The notes: a model not told the origin generated them from the letters alone. A stretch of 64,000 nt of DNA from CAVVEQ01 sp963806635 (GCA_963806635.1 CAWDZA010000015.1:620001-684000), one strand, 5' to 3'. Shown: positions 51,681 to 62,093, numbered from the stretch's first letter. Made by a program: numbers and translations.

Positions 51681-52853
51681 TCACTTTAATATTTCTTGGG
51701 CCTGAAATTGCCGCTTAGGATTCAGTCTTTCCAGGATTTGTAAATCATCTTCTCGAAGACTGCCATCAACAAGGCGTACAAGAAGCTCTGCGAGGCCCGG
51801 ACCAAGCATAAAACCCTGTCCGCACATTCCGGTTGCCAGGATCAAGCCAGGTTTTTCCGGAACCAGGCCGACGAGGGGGAACCCATCCGGTGTCATCGGG
51901 TAAAGACCTCTCCAAGTCCGGCGTACCCGCAGATGATGGAGGCGGGGCATTAAATCCAACAGACGTTGAGACGCCATGGGAAGAAATGCGCTGGTTTCGC
52001 GAATGTCAGTTCCCCAAATATTGGGTTTTGGGGTGATGCAAAAAACGATCTGCCCGGTGAAATGCTGATAAAAGTAGAAATTTGACGAATCATCCGTCGG
52101 TCGAATATCAACGATCATGGGGTTCAGAAAACGCTCAACTGGTTCAGTGATGGCAGCTTCGTGGGAATCCGGGTAAACCGGGATATCCAGATCGACCAAA
52201 GTACCCAACTCCCGGGAGGTGCCACCTGCAGCCAGGATCGTGACGGGAGCGTAGTATTGATTGGACGATGTTTTTACGCCGATGATCTTTTCACCGGATG
52301 TGATGAATTGAATTACCTTTTCGTGAAATTTGTAAGTAGCTCCGCACTTCAAGGATTGACGATAAAAAGAGAGCAATGCCAGGAGGGGAGATGCATTTCC
52401 ATCCTCCGGGCTGAAGGTTCCCCCAAGCAATCCATCAGGATTCAACTCGGGTACGATTTCGAGAAGCTGGCTTGTGTCATGCCAATCAATATTTAATCCC
52501 AGTTCTTTTTGTAATCGGAGAAGGTCTTTTAGGCTATTTTGTTCTTCCTCGCGATACGCCACGAAGCAATAGCCACCTCTGACCCATTCGATATCGTCAC
52601 CGGTCAATTCCCGCCAGGTGGAAAATACCTGGATACTGCGCTGGCAAAGAGCGATTTTTGCCGGGTCAGAGTGCGTGGCGCGGATACCGCCGATGGCGCG
52701 TTTATTTGAACCCTGTCCTGGAGAAGCCTCTTCATCGATGACAAGGGTTTTAAAACCAGACTTGGAAAATGCATAGGCCGCCGGAACCCCGGTGGACCCT
52801 GCGCCGAGGATGATCACATCGAACTTGTTTCCTTCTGATTGATAATCAGTCAT
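51681..52853 (-). CDS. FAD-dependent amino acid/amine dehydrogenase (DAO family, HcnC/OoxB-like)
   Basis: A 390-residue flavoprotein with the N-terminal FAD motif VIILGAGSTGVPAAYA near residue 10, the DAO-family Arg/Trp segment RRTWRGLYPMTPDG near 315 and the terminal ATGMCGQGFMLGPG. It overlaps the end of the upstream iron-sulfur/FAD gene by 8 bases. Such pairs form the HcnABC, opine oxidase or D-proline/sarcosine dehydrogenase complexes that oxidise a secondary amine or amino acid. The substrate is open. Confidence 0.86.
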   Translation of the reverse strand: MTDYQSEGNKFDVIILGAGSTGVPAAYAFSKSGFKTLVIDEEASPGQGSNKRAIGGIRATHSDPAKIALCQRSIQVFSTWRELTGDDIEWVRGGYCFVAYREEEQNSLKDLLRLQKELGLNIDWHDTSQLLEIVPELNPDGLLGGTFSPEDGNASPLLALLSFYRQSLKCGATYKFHEKVIQFITSGEKIIGVKTSSNQYYAPVTILAAGGTSRELGTLVDLDIPVYPDSHEAAITEPVERFLNPMIVDIRPTDDSSNFYFYQHFTGQIVFCITPKPNIWGTDIRETSAFLPMASQRLLDLMPRLHHLRVRRTWRGLYPMTPDGFPLVGLVPEKPGLILATGMCGQGFMLGPGLAELLVRLVDGSLREDDLQILERLNPKRQFQAQEILK

Positions 52854-54928
52854 CTTTCATTCCGGCTAATTTGGAGAGGGATACTTCCATAAAAATAGGA
52901 CGATTGGTTGAGGTGGTTGTCTTTTCGACCGGGACGCCTTCTTCCCTGAAAATACGGTTGATCAACGAGAAGCATGTTTTTCCCCCGCATGCACCCATAC
53001 CAGCCCTGCAAAGTGCTTTGATCTCATTTACATCCGTCTTACCGGACTGAATAAGACTTCGAATTTCACCAGCAGTGACACGCTCACACCTGCAAATGAT
53101 CGTTTCATTCTCAACCTGGTTTACATACAAATCTAAAGGTTGGTTGGATAATCGCCCCTGGACCATAACCCCGGCGACAGATCGCGCGATTGTTTTTGGT
53201 ACTGACTGCCTGCAGGATCCAGGTTCCCTTTGCCGCTTTACCTCCGCGAATAGCCATCGCTGAAAACTCGCCAAGGAAATCCCCATGGGTATCCACAAGC
53301 TGGATAAAGTCGCCCGGTTTCAGAAAATCTCCACCAAACTCCAACGGGATTGATACTACTGGAAAATCGGGATTCTTACGATAATCCACGAGCGTGATTG
53401 CCAAACCCGGACAGCCAATAAGGCATTTAAAACACCCTTTACAGGATCCTTCTCCACCTATGAACCGGGGGATATCCCGAATATCCTCTACGGCAATGCG
53501 AATTAGTTCCTGCTCGCACAGGCGCGAACATGGGTCGCAAGGGATTTCCTGGCTACAGTGGATAACGGGAACAACACCGGAGGATACCTCTGGATGGTCT
53601 TCTTCCAAGTTCAGCCCGGGTTTGGATTTCAGAATATCCGCAGTTTTCAACCAATCTGCAGGGATTTCGACTGATTTCATGCCCAAATAAAGGGCAATTT
53701 CTCTCCCGCGGATCTTACCGGTAATCATAGCCGCTGAGGCTTCGGCGATTTCCTCCGCGTCACCGGCGGTAAATTCAGGTAACCCAAATTCAAGGGCTTT
53801 CTGGTGGAATTCGCTCACCGGGTCCAAACCAACGGCAATGAGGACCGCATCGCATTGGATCGTTCGTTCGGTTCCAGGCAAAGGTAAAAAATTCCGGTCT
53901 ACCTCAGCAATGGTTACAGAATCCACCCGATCGCTCCCATTTGCGGAAAGGATGGTGTGAGAAGTGAAAATAGGGATGCCAAGACGAGCCAGCTTATCTT
54001 TATGTACTTGATAGCCACCGCATTCCGGCAAGGCTTCCACCAGGCCCGCAACCTGGATGCCAGCCTGTAATGCATGGTATCCGGCGATCAATCCGACATT
54101 TCCTCCGCCAACGATGAAAAGCCGATTGGCTATTTTTACCTGGTCGCGATTCACGATTGTCTGAAAGGCGCCAGCACCCATCACTCCAGGAAGGGTATTG
54201 CCCTTGAACGCCAGGGATTTTTCCCTTGCGCCGGTTGTTGAAAGAAGAACCTTGGGTTTGACAAGAATGTATTCGTTAGCATCTTTCAAGATTCCAACGA
54301 ATTTATCGCTGTAGACAGCCAGCGCAACCGAATTCCTCCAAATTGTTATGGATGGAAACCCAGCCAATTCCTTCTCCAGCTTTTGGGCAATCTCAATCCC
54401 GCGGGTGCCTGCATAGACAGTCTCCACAGATCCGAAAAACCGGTGGGTTTGTAATACCAGTTTTCCTCCCAGGTTCTGTTTATCGTCAACCAGCAGTGCC
54501 GCGATTCCCAATTTCCCCAGTTCGATTGCTGCAGAGAGACCAGCCGGTCCGCCACCAATGATCAGAACCTCGGTATCAAGAGAAGGGATTGGGGAAGAAG
54601 AACCTAGCGGGTGATTCTCAGGAAGAACTGGAAGGTGGTCGAGTGGCAATATCTGCGATCCGGGCCGAACGGTTTCCATGCAGGATTTAACAGGAATTCC
54701 ATCGGCGATCACCATGCACTGCGAGCATTGCCCATTTGCACAAAAAATTCCCTGAGGGGATCCATCTTTTGGATGATGACCGAATGTTAGAACTCCATTT
54801 GCAATCAGGGCTGAGGCGATCGTCTCATTTTCACGTGCCATAAAGGAGCGTTTCTCCCAGAAAAATTCAATACTTGGGGAAGGGAGGGGAGAAAGTATGG
54901 GGTGTCGCTCAATACGGTTGGAAGACAT
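52846..54928 (-). CDS. HcnA-HcnB-like [2Fe-2S]/FAD/NAD oxidoreductase subunit, interrupted by a frameshift
   Basis: The start is the ATG at 54928 (MSSNRIERHP). An HcnA-type [2Fe-2S] domain (CANGQCSQC...SC) precedes an FAD/NAD two-fold domain (LIIGGGPAGLSAAIELG and FIVGGGNVGLIAGYHA). A cysteine-rich segment follows (CDPCSRLCEQ and CKGCFKCLIGC). The frame breaks at a T5 run (53193-53197; A5 on the coding strand). The other frame gives IARSVAGVMVQG and a C-terminal BFD-like [2Fe-2S] domain (CRCERVT, CRAGMGACGGKTC). Repaired length is about 693 residues. With the DAO-family gene it should form a two-subunit amine dehydrogenase. Confidence 0.87.
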
Positions 54929-55060
54929 GATTAGGTTATGGGAATGAAAAATTGCAACGTCTACTGATTTTACCAAACTGTTTTGCCAGCAGAACAATTA
55001 ATGAAAACCAGCATGAATTCACGTGATACAATTCTTTGAATTTTTTCCTGGAGTAATTTG

Positions 55061-56032
55061 ATGATCAGAAGAATTGCAGTATTAACCAGTGGCGGGGATG
55101 CACCCGGGATGAACGCGGCTATTCGAGCAGTGATCCGATCAGGCTCAGCTAAAGGTTGGGAGACCTACGGGGTGAAGCTCGGATATGAGGGATTGATCTC
55201 TGGAAAGATATTTCCGATGGGGAAAAGAGATGTTGGCGGAATTATCCAACGAGGTGGTACAGTTTTGGGGAGCGCCCGGTGCCCGGAATTTAAAACAGAA
55301 GCAGGGCAGCGCATGGCGATTCGTTCGCTCAATGAAGCTGGGATTGACGCCCTTGTTGTGATCGGGGGAAACGGGTCACAAACCGGCAGCCTTGCGCTGC
55401 ATCGGCTTGGTTTTCCGGTGGTAGGGGTAGCGTCAACCATTGATAATGATCTATACGGTTCGGATATTACCATCGGCGTGGACACAGCCTTAAACATCGC
55501 GATCGAAGCCATTGACCGGCTAAAAACAACAGCTTCATCCCACCAACGCGCCTTTTTACTGGAAGTGATGGGCCGAAATTGTGGCTACCTGGCCCTGATG
55601 TCCGGGATCGCAGGCGGAGCTGAGATGGTGGTTATTCCGGAAGTTGAAACGGACCCGGAGCATATTGCCGATGTTTTCCGAGAGGCTTACGAAAAAGGGA
55701 AATCGCACGCGATTGTCGTAGTTGCCGAAGGCGCAAAATATAATGCCATGGCGTTGGAAAATTATTTTAGTGAGCACCGGGAGAGGTTGGGGTTTGAGCT
55801 GAGGGCCACCATCCTTGGGCATGTTCAGCGTGGCGGAAACCCCAGCGCGTATGACCGGATACTCGCCAGCCGGCTCGGGGCAGCGGCCGTGGAGGAGATT
55901 TCAAAGAATAATTTCGGTATGCTGGTCGGTCAGCGAAAAGGCCAAATTGTTCCCACACCTCTTGAAGAAGCAGTCACCAAGAAAAAAGAGTTGGACCCTG
56001 AAATGATCCTGCTCGCGAAGATCTTGGATTAA
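55061..56032 (+). CDS. pfkA: 6-phosphofructokinase
   Basis: Glycolytic kinase of 323 residues making fructose 1,6-bisphosphate. GGAG lies 7 bases before the ATG at 55061. Conserved parts are TSGGDAPGMNAAIRA, the catalytic region STIDNDLYGSDITIG, and MGRNCGYLAL. The segment that reads GGDGS in E. coli PFK is GGNGS here, with Asn in place of the Mg2+-binding Asp, so the phosphoryl donor (ATP or PPi) should not be assumed. It is convergent with prfB, with only 12 bases between and no terminator. Confidence 0.93.
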   Translation: MIRRIAVLTSGGDAPGMNAAIRAVIRSGSAKGWETYGVKLGYEGLISGKIFPMGKRDVGGIIQRGGTVLGSARCPEFKTEAGQRMAIRSLNEAGIDALVVIGGNGSQTGSLALHRLGFPVVGVASTIDNDLYGSDITIGVDTALNIAIEAIDRLKTTASSHQRAFLLEVMGRNCGYLALMSGIAGGAEMVVIPEVETDPEHIADVFREAYEKGKSHAIVVVAEGAKYNAMALENYFSEHRERLGFELRATILGHVQRGGNPSAYDRILASRLGAAAVEEISKNNFGMLVGQRKGQIVPTPLEEAVTKKKELDPEMILLAKILD

Positions 56033-56044
56033 ATTATTTCGTCT

Positions 56045-57128
56045 CTATTTCTTAAGTTTCAAAAATGATTCGATAAAAGGATCAATTTCCCCATCCAATA
56101 CTGCCTGGGTATTGGCTGTTTCATATTCTGTACGATGATCCTTGACCATTTGATATGGATGGAGGACGTAAGAACGTATCTGGCTGCCCCATTCAGTCTT
56201 CATATATTCACCTTTTAGCTCGGCCACCTCTTTTTCTTGTTTTTTCTCGTACATTTCCAGCAAACGGGCGCGTAAAACCCGCATCGCGTTTTCACGATTC
56301 TGCAACTGCGAGCGTTCGTTTTGACAGGAGACTACGATACCTGAGGGGAGGTGGGTGATGCGAATGGCTGTTGAATTCTTCTGCACGTTCTGTCCGCCGG
56401 CACCGGAGGAACGGTAAGATTCAATCTTCAAATCATCCGAATTGATCTGAATAACGGGATCATCCTGGGAAGCCTCGGGTAGAACTTCGACCTGGGCAAA
56501 GGAAGTGTGCCGGCGGTGAGCTGCATCGTAGGGGGAAAGCCGAACCAGGCGGTGGACACCTTTTTCAGGACGGAGATAGCCATAGACGTTTTTCCCTATT
56601 ATCGAAGCCGTGACGCTTTTAATACCCGCTTCTTCCCCCTCGGTTTGATCAAGTATTTCGGTCTTGAATCCCTTGGTCTCAGCCCAGCGCAGATACATGC
56701 GCAGCAGCATCGCAGCCCAATCGCATGCTTCGGTTCCGCCAGCGCCGGAATTCAAACTTAAAAAGGCATTGCCCTTGTCGTAGGGACCTGATAAAAGTGT
56801 CTCAATTTCCAAAGAATCCAGCAATTTGCCGATGGAATCTGTTTCAACCTGGATTTCTGCAGCGAACTCTTCATCTCCTGATTTAGCAAGTTCCAGAACA
56901 TCTGCTGTCTTTTGATTGATTTGGTTCCACTGGTCCACTTCAGACCGAAGATCAGATATTTTCTTCATTAACGCTTGTGCTTGCGTAGGGTCTGACCAGA
57001 TGGAGACATCTTCAGATTGTGTAACCAATTCTTGAAGACGGTTCACCTTTTTAGAAAAGTCAAAGATACTCCATGAGATCATGAATTCGGGTCTGATACG
57101 ATTCAAGTCTCGCAATAAGTTCCTGCAT
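56045..57128 (-). CDS. prfB: Peptide chain release factor 2, expressed by programmed +1 frameshift
   Basis: RF2 releases peptides at UGA and UAA. The gene starts at ATG 57128, overlapping the ftsY stop (TAATG). After 22 codons (MQELIARLES... to EYL) it meets an in-frame TGA in CTTTGAC. A +1 shift continues with DFSKKVNRLQEL for 338 residues, total about 360, the normal RF2 length. The GGQ motif is present (GAGGQNVQKN). The stop-recognition tripeptide is SPY rather than the usual SPF. Confidence 0.95.
57059..57072 (-). promoter_or_regulatory. prfB programmed +1 frameshift site
   Basis: On the minus strand GGAG (57069-57072), TAT, the slippery CTT (57063-57065), then the stop TGA (57060-57062) followed by C. 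The spacing is the same as in E. coli prfB, where the internal Shine-Dalgarno-like site drives the shift and RF2 level autoregulates it. Confidence 0.92.
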
Positions 57129-58054
57129 TAGACCTCTACTTTCAAATCTGACAAAAGACCATCCACAAACGATTCGGGATCAAAAGGAAGGAGGTCATCT
57201 GGTTGTTCGCCCATTCCAATATAGATGACAGGGATGGCTAATTTTTCCTGAATCGCAAAAACCATTCCGCCATGCGAGGATGTATCCATTTTGGTGAGAA
57301 TGATCCCGGTGACTTTCACCGCTTCTTTGAAATATTTCGCCTGCTGGAAAGCGTTCTGACCAGTAGCCGCATCCAACACCAGCCAGACTTCATGTGGCGC
57401 GTTTTCGAGAGATTTACCGATGACCCTATGGACTTTCTTTATCTCCTCCATAAGGTTGTAACGGGTATGAAGCCGGCCAGCGGTATCAATGATCAGCAGG
57501 TCAACATTTCGGGATAATGCTGCCTGAACAGAATCGTAAGCCACTGCTCCCGGGTCGCTGTTGGGCTGCCCGGCGATCACGGGAATATTGAGGCGGGTTC
57601 CCCATTCCTCCAATTGATCGATGGCTGCAGCGCGATATGTATCCGCTGCCGCTAGCAGAACCTTGATTCCAGATTTTTGGTATAAGCTACCAAGTTTTGC
57701 GGCTGTTGTAGTTTTTCCGGAGCCATTAACCCCGACAAATAGGATGATTTCCGGGTGGTGCGCTTGAGGGTTGAACTCTACTGGGCGATCCAGCCTGGAG
57801 AGGAGTTCCTCCCGGACCAAAGGGAAGAAATCCCTGGTCTTGATGACACCTAATTCAACTGTCTTATTTTTAAGGGAGGTCAGAATCGACTGGGTTGTAT
57901 CAATCCCCATATCCGCCTGGATGAACACAGACTCAAGCTCATCCCATGTATCTGGAGTGATTTCTGAGGCTCCGAAGGTGGATGCGAGGCGGCCGATAGC
58001 GGAATTACGGGTGCGGGTGAGGCCTGATTTCCATTTATCAAAAAAAGCGGACAT
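57128..58054 (-). CDS. ftsY: Signal recognition particle receptor FtsY
   Basis: SRP GTPase of 308 residues that docks SRP-ribosome complexes at the membrane. It has the four-helix N domain (about 1-95), P-loop GVNGSGKTTTAAKLG near residue 108, DTYRAAA, DTAGR near 193 and TKMDTSSHGG near 255. The acidic A domain of E. coli FtsY is absent, as in many other bacteria. Its stop overlaps the start of prfB. Confidence 0.95.
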   Translation of the reverse strand: MSAFFDKWKSGLTRTRNSAIGRLASTFGASEITPDTWDELESVFIQADMGIDTTQSILTSLKNKTVELGVIKTRDFFPLVREELLSRLDRPVEFNPQAHHPEIILFVGVNGSGKTTTAAKLGSLYQKSGIKVLLAAADTYRAAAIDQLEEWGTRLNIPVIAGQPNSDPGAVAYDSVQAALSRNVDLLIIDTAGRLHTRYNLMEEIKKVHRVIGKSLENAPHEVWLVLDAATGQNAFQQAKYFKEAVKVTGIILTKMDTSSHGGMVFAIQEKLAIPVIYIGMGEQPDDLLPFDPESFVDGLLSDLKVEV

Positions 58055-58078
58055 CGCCGCGATTATATCATGCTGATT

Positions 58079-59140
58079 TTAGGGAACGTCATTGCTGGAC
58101 TCAAAAGCCAGTTGACCGCAGCCTGCTTTGATATCCAAACCCATACGCATTCGCAGTGTAGTCGGAATTCCAGATTTTTGCAGAACACTCAAAAATGACT
58201 TCGCGCGGGAGAGGTCGGATCCTTGATTAAGAAAATTCTTGGAAGAGTTCAACTGGATCAAATTCACATGGCACAGGATTCCGCGTAAAAGGACCGCCAG
58301 CTCCCTGGCAAGAACTGGCGAATCATTCAGTCCATTAATAAGCGCATATTCAAAAGTGATCCTTCGACCAGTCTTCTGGATGTATTCCCGACAGGCAAAG
58401 AGTAAATCCGCGATCGGATATTTCTTATTGATGGGTATAAGCTGATCGCGGAGATCGTCATTTGGCGCATGTAAGCTCACAGCCAGATTAACCTGCGATT
58501 TCTCTTTCGTAAACCTTTCAATCCCGGGAATGATCCCGACTGTCGAAATGGTAAAACGCCGCGCGCTCATCCCAAAACCAAGTGGATCATTAAGAACCTG
58601 GATCGCTCCGAGAGTATTTTCGTAATTAAGGAAAGGTTCTCCCATTCCCATGATGACAACATTCGTTAAACTATCTGATCGGTCTTTCAGGTTTCTGGCA
58701 TAAAAGATGACCTGCTCAATGATTTCCCCCTGGGTGAGGTTGGCGATAAAACCCATCTGACCAGTGGCACAGAAAAGACAGCCAACAGGACAGCCAGATT
58801 GTGAGGAAATACAAACTGTATGGCGTTCTCTATAATTCATTAATACAGTTTCAATATATGCTCCACCCCTTGTTTGGAAAAGCATTTTTTCAGTCTTTTT
58901 ATCCGACGATTTCAGAAGTTTTACAGGTTCTAAATTATCAAAATCAAAGGATGAAGATAGCGATGATCGTAAATTTTTGGGAATATTGAAAAAATGATCC
59001 GGGTTGGACCACAAATGCTGATAAACGCCTTCCCAAATTTGGTCTTTTCGAAATTTAGGTTCACCGGATTTCAGCAGGAAATCCGTAAGCATCTCGCCGG
59101 TTAGATCAAAGAAATTTGGTTTATGGTTTTGGGCAACCAC
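58079..59140 (-). CDS. rlmN: 23S rRNA/tRNA (adenine-C2) methyltransferase RlmN
   Basis: Radical-SAM methyltransferase of 353 residues for 23S A2503 and tRNA A37. The cluster motif CPVGCLFC lies near residue 116. The methyl-carrying Cys is the one in KAGCGQL near the C-terminus, and VVIMGMGEPFLN is the GEP region. The start is GTG. It lies between the NagD-like gene and ftsY. Confidence 0.95.
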   Translation of the reverse strand: MVAQNHKPNFFDLTGEMLTDFLLKSGEPKFRKDQIWEGVYQHLWSNPDHFFNIPKNLRSSLSSSFDFDNLEPVKLLKSSDKKTEKMLFQTRGGAYIETVLMNYRERHTVCISSQSGCPVGCLFCATGQMGFIANLTQGEIIEQVIFYARNLKDRSDSLTNVVIMGMGEPFLNYENTLGAIQVLNDPLGFGMSARRFTISTVGIIPGIERFTKEKSQVNLAVSLHAPNDDLRDQLIPINKKYPIADLLFACREYIQKTGRRITFEYALINGLNDSPVLARELAVLLRGILCHVNLIQLNSSKNFLNQGSDLSRAKSFLSVLQKSGIPTTLRMRMGLDIKAGCGQLAFESSNDVP

Positions 59141-59146
59141 AGTCTA

Positions 59147-59929
59147 CTATCCAATCAGTTCTACCAGATCGGATGCGATGATATCGGGAGGAGGCGACCA
59201 TTTTCCTGCATCCTCCAGTGTGGCTACACCTGATAAAACCAAACCTGAATGACAGCCAGACCGCTGAGCACCCAGGATGTCGGTTTCCAAGCGGTCTCCA
59301 ATCCCGATAATCTCGTTTGGCTGCAAGCCAAGCTCTTCAAAACAAAGATCAAACAGGTAGGGGGAAGGTTTGCCGGCGATAATTGGCACCTGATCGCAGG
59401 CAGCCTGTACGAAAGCGATAAACGGACCAGAGCCAGGTATGAGACCATCTGGGGTGGGAAAGGTGAAATCCGGGTTTGTGCCATAAAAGATCGCACCTGC
59501 CCGGATAAATTTGTTGGCCTTAACAAATTTCTCATAGTTGATATTGCGATCAAAACCAACTACCACTGCGAGAGGGTCTTTTTCGGAATAGAAATATCCT
59601 GCTTCCTCCAAGGCGGTAAATGTACCGGCTTCTCCGATAATAAATACTGGTCCAGGCTGCGGAAATCGTTTTCTTAAAAGGTAAACCACTCCCATAGAGG
59701 AATTGATTATTTTGGAAGGGTGAAAATTAACCCCAAAATTGGCCAGTTTTTCTGAAAATTGCTTCGGCGTTTTCATCTGATTGTTGGTCAGAAGGCGAAC
59801 TTTATACCCCAATTCATCCATTCTTGCGAAAACCTTTGGCAGGTCAATTAGCGGGGTGTTGTCGCGCCAAAGCACTCCATCCATATCCAGAAGAATGGCC
59901 TTAACATCGGGGAGAATTTGTTTGAGCAT
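59147..59929 (-). CDS. HAD-superfamily phosphatase, NagD-like
   Basis: HAD subfamily IIA protein of 260 residues with motif I LLDMDGVLWRD near residue 15, LLTNNQMKT near 45, and the late motifs AGKPSPYLFD and GIGDRLETDILGA. Relatives dephosphorylate nucleotides, 2-phosphoglycolate or sugar phosphates; which one applies here cannot be said. Its leader contains the clpP terminator. Confidence 0.88.
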   Translation of the reverse strand: MLKQILPDVKAILLDMDGVLWRDNTPLIDLPKVFARMDELGYKVRLLTNNQMKTPKQFSEKLANFGVNFHPSKIINSSMGVVYLLRKRFPQPGPVFIIGEAGTFTALEEAGYFYSEKDPLAVVVGFDRNINYEKFVKANKFIRAGAIFYGTNPDFTFPTPDGLIPGSGPFIAFVQAACDQVPIIAGKPSPYLFDLCFEELGLQPNEIIGIGDRLETDILGAQRSGCHSGLVLSGVATLEDAGKWSPPPDIIASDLVELIG

Positions 59930-59940
59930 GTTTTCCTAGA

Positions 59941-59973
59941 AAAAATGCCGGCGGAATATTCACCGGCATTTTT
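59941..59973 (-). terminator. Intrinsic terminator downstream of clpP
   Basis: An 11-bp inverted repeat (59941-59951 with 59963-59973) around an 11-base loop, with T runs on both strands. It separates clpP from the NagD-like gene. Confidence 0.88.
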
Positions 59974-59996
59974 CGGGTTAAGTTAATGGAATGAAA

Positions 59997-60599
59997 TCAT
60001 TTAGCTGTTTTTAGCACCTGGTCGACGAGACCGTATTCCACCGCCTGGTCGGCTTCGAGGTAGAAATTACGATCGGTATCCCGTTCGATCACTTCCAGAG
60101 TCTGACCAGTCGAATCGGACATGATCTGGTTCAATCGGGCTTTGAGACGGAGGATTTCTCTCGCCTGGATTTCGATATCTGATGCCTGACCTTCCGCTCC
60201 ACCAAGCGGCTGGTGCATGTGGATGGTTGCATGCGGGAGGGCATAACGCTGACCTTTGGTGCCGGCAGCAAGCAAGACAGTCCCGAAGGAGGCCGTAACC
60301 CCCACCGCTACTGTACTGATCTTGTTGGGGATCATCTTCATCGTGTCATAAATCGCAAGACCGGAATAGATCTGACCGCCAGGCGAATTGATATACATCT
60401 GGATCATCTTATCCGGGTCTTCGTGGCTAAGGTATAGAAGCTGTGCCACGACGACGTTCGCAATTTGGTCATCTATAGCTGTACCCACGAATATGATCCT
60501 TTCCCTCAATAAGAGCGAATAAATATCGTAGGCTCGCTCGCCACGGCCGGATGATTCTACGACCATGGGAATAACTGAATTGAAAGTATTTTTACTCAT
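59997..60599 (-). CDS. clpP: ATP-dependent Clp protease proteolytic subunit
   Basis: Serine peptidase subunit of the Clp barrel, 200 residues. The triad is visible: Ser104 in VTASFGTVLL (family GxxASMGA), His129 in HMHQPLGG and Asp174 in the IERDTDR segment. The start overlaps the end of tig by 8 bases, the common tig-clpP arrangement. No clpX follows here. Confidence 0.96.
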   Translation of the reverse strand: MSKNTFNSVIPMVVESSGRGERAYDIYSLLLRERIIFVGTAIDDQIANVVVAQLLYLSHEDPDKMIQMYINSPGGQIYSGLAIYDTMKMIPNKISTVAVGVTASFGTVLLAAGTKGQRYALPHATIHMHQPLGGAEGQASDIEIQAREILRLKARLNQIMSDSTGQTLEVIERDTDRNFYLEADQAVEYGLVDQVLKTAK

Positions 60600-62093
60600 T
60601 TTTCACCTTACCTTTTTCAGAAGAATTACTTTTAGTTGTTGATGCTTTTTTCTTCCCAGAAGTTACAGGGGTTGATTCGGCGGGTTTGGGGTCAACGTCA
60701 GACTTCTTTTTTGATTTTTTCGGTTTTTCCACAGATTCACCTTCGGTTTTGACAGATTCCTGATATTCGCCATTTGCGATGGTTTTCAGGACCGATAAGA
60801 CCCTGCGGTTCATAGCGCGGCTGGCAGCCTGCACTGCCATTGCGTTGATTAATTGTTTTGAATCAGTTTTTCGTGTCAGTTTTTCAAATTCCTTGGAGCC
60901 CTGCATGCTGGAAAGCGTAGCATTCAATTCCTGAGATATTTCATCCTGGCTGAGCTGAATATTCTCATTCTTGGCAACCTGCTCTAGCACGAGAGATCGT
61001 TCGAGACGTTTTTTCCCGGAGGGCTTAAGCTCCTCGTCGATAAAAGCTTCCTTCGTCTTGTTATTGAGCTTTAAGTAGGTATCCAGATCCATTTTTTGAG
61101 CAGCCAAATCCTCCTGGAAATGTTCCATTAAATGCTCCACTTCATCATCCAGCATTTGGGGAGGATATTTGACAATACTTTGAGCAGTGATGGTTTCCAG
61201 CAGCTCATCGAAAAACTTCTGGTCGTATTCATCCTGGGTGCGTTCCGTCAGGCGGGCGCGAATTGAATCCAGGAGAGCCTGGTAGGTTTCAAAATCACCC
61301 AGAGATTTGGCAAAATCATCGTTCAATTCAGGCAATTTCATGAATTTGACGCTTTGCACCTTCAGGTGATATTGAACATTCTTCTCAGCGAGATCAGGAT
61401 AAAGATACCCGGTTGGATAGGTATATTCCACCGTTTTCTCATCATCTGGATTCAGACCGACCAGGATTTGATCAAAACCCTTGTAAGGGAAAGGCTCCTC
61501 ATTGGATGTATCTCCAATCCATACCTGGGTATCTGTTTGCTTCACGATCTGAGGGTCCTGATTTTCAGAGGGGTTTTGAATTGTGCCGGTGAGATTGAGG
61601 TACACCATGTCTCCGCTGGCTGCTGGACGATCGACGGGCTCGGCTACGGCAAGCATCCGCTGAAATTCTGCCAGTGTTTTCTGAACTTCCGCTTCATCGA
61701 GCGCGGGAGGGGTGTATGCCTGGCGAATGGAATGATAGTCTTTCAGATCCACTTCGGGTTCGAGAGGGATTAAGAAAGAAAAAGATGGCGGGTTTGTGCT
61801 GATGATTTTTTCCAGTGAGCCAGGCCCAGAGGGTTTAATTTTGGCTTCATCAAGCATTTTCGGGTAAATATCATCCACCATCATTTCAATTGCGCGGTTC
61901 TGGATGTATTCATCCCCATACATTCTGCGAACCACAGACACTGGCGCTTTACCCGGACGGAATCCAGGAATTTTGGATTCGCGTGAGATATTTTTGGCGG
62001 CTTTTACTAGAAAATTGTTCAAGTTCTTCGTTACTGCAATTCAACGATAACTTCAACCTGATGGTCATCACGGGGTTTTTGATCGATTTTCAA
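60592..62093 (-). CDS. tig: Trigger factor, interrupted by a frameshift near the N-terminus
   Basis: Ribosome-bound chaperone and prolyl isomerase. The long frame begins at LNNFLVKAAKNIS and contains the ribosome-binding signature KIPGFRPGKAP, the FKBP-like domain (about 150-260 of that frame) and the helical C-domain with a Lys/Ser-rich tail. The missing N-terminus lies upstream in another frame: a TTG start at 62093 with AGGA upstream, reading KIDQKPRDDHQVEVIVELQ before a stop at 62031. One missing base at about 62031-62036 accounts for it. Repaired length is about 500 residues. Confidence 0.9.

Noticed and set aside
55003..55032. A sigma70 promoter for pfkA
   Set aside because: A TACAAT -10-like box is present at 55027-55032, but no -35 box at proper spacing.
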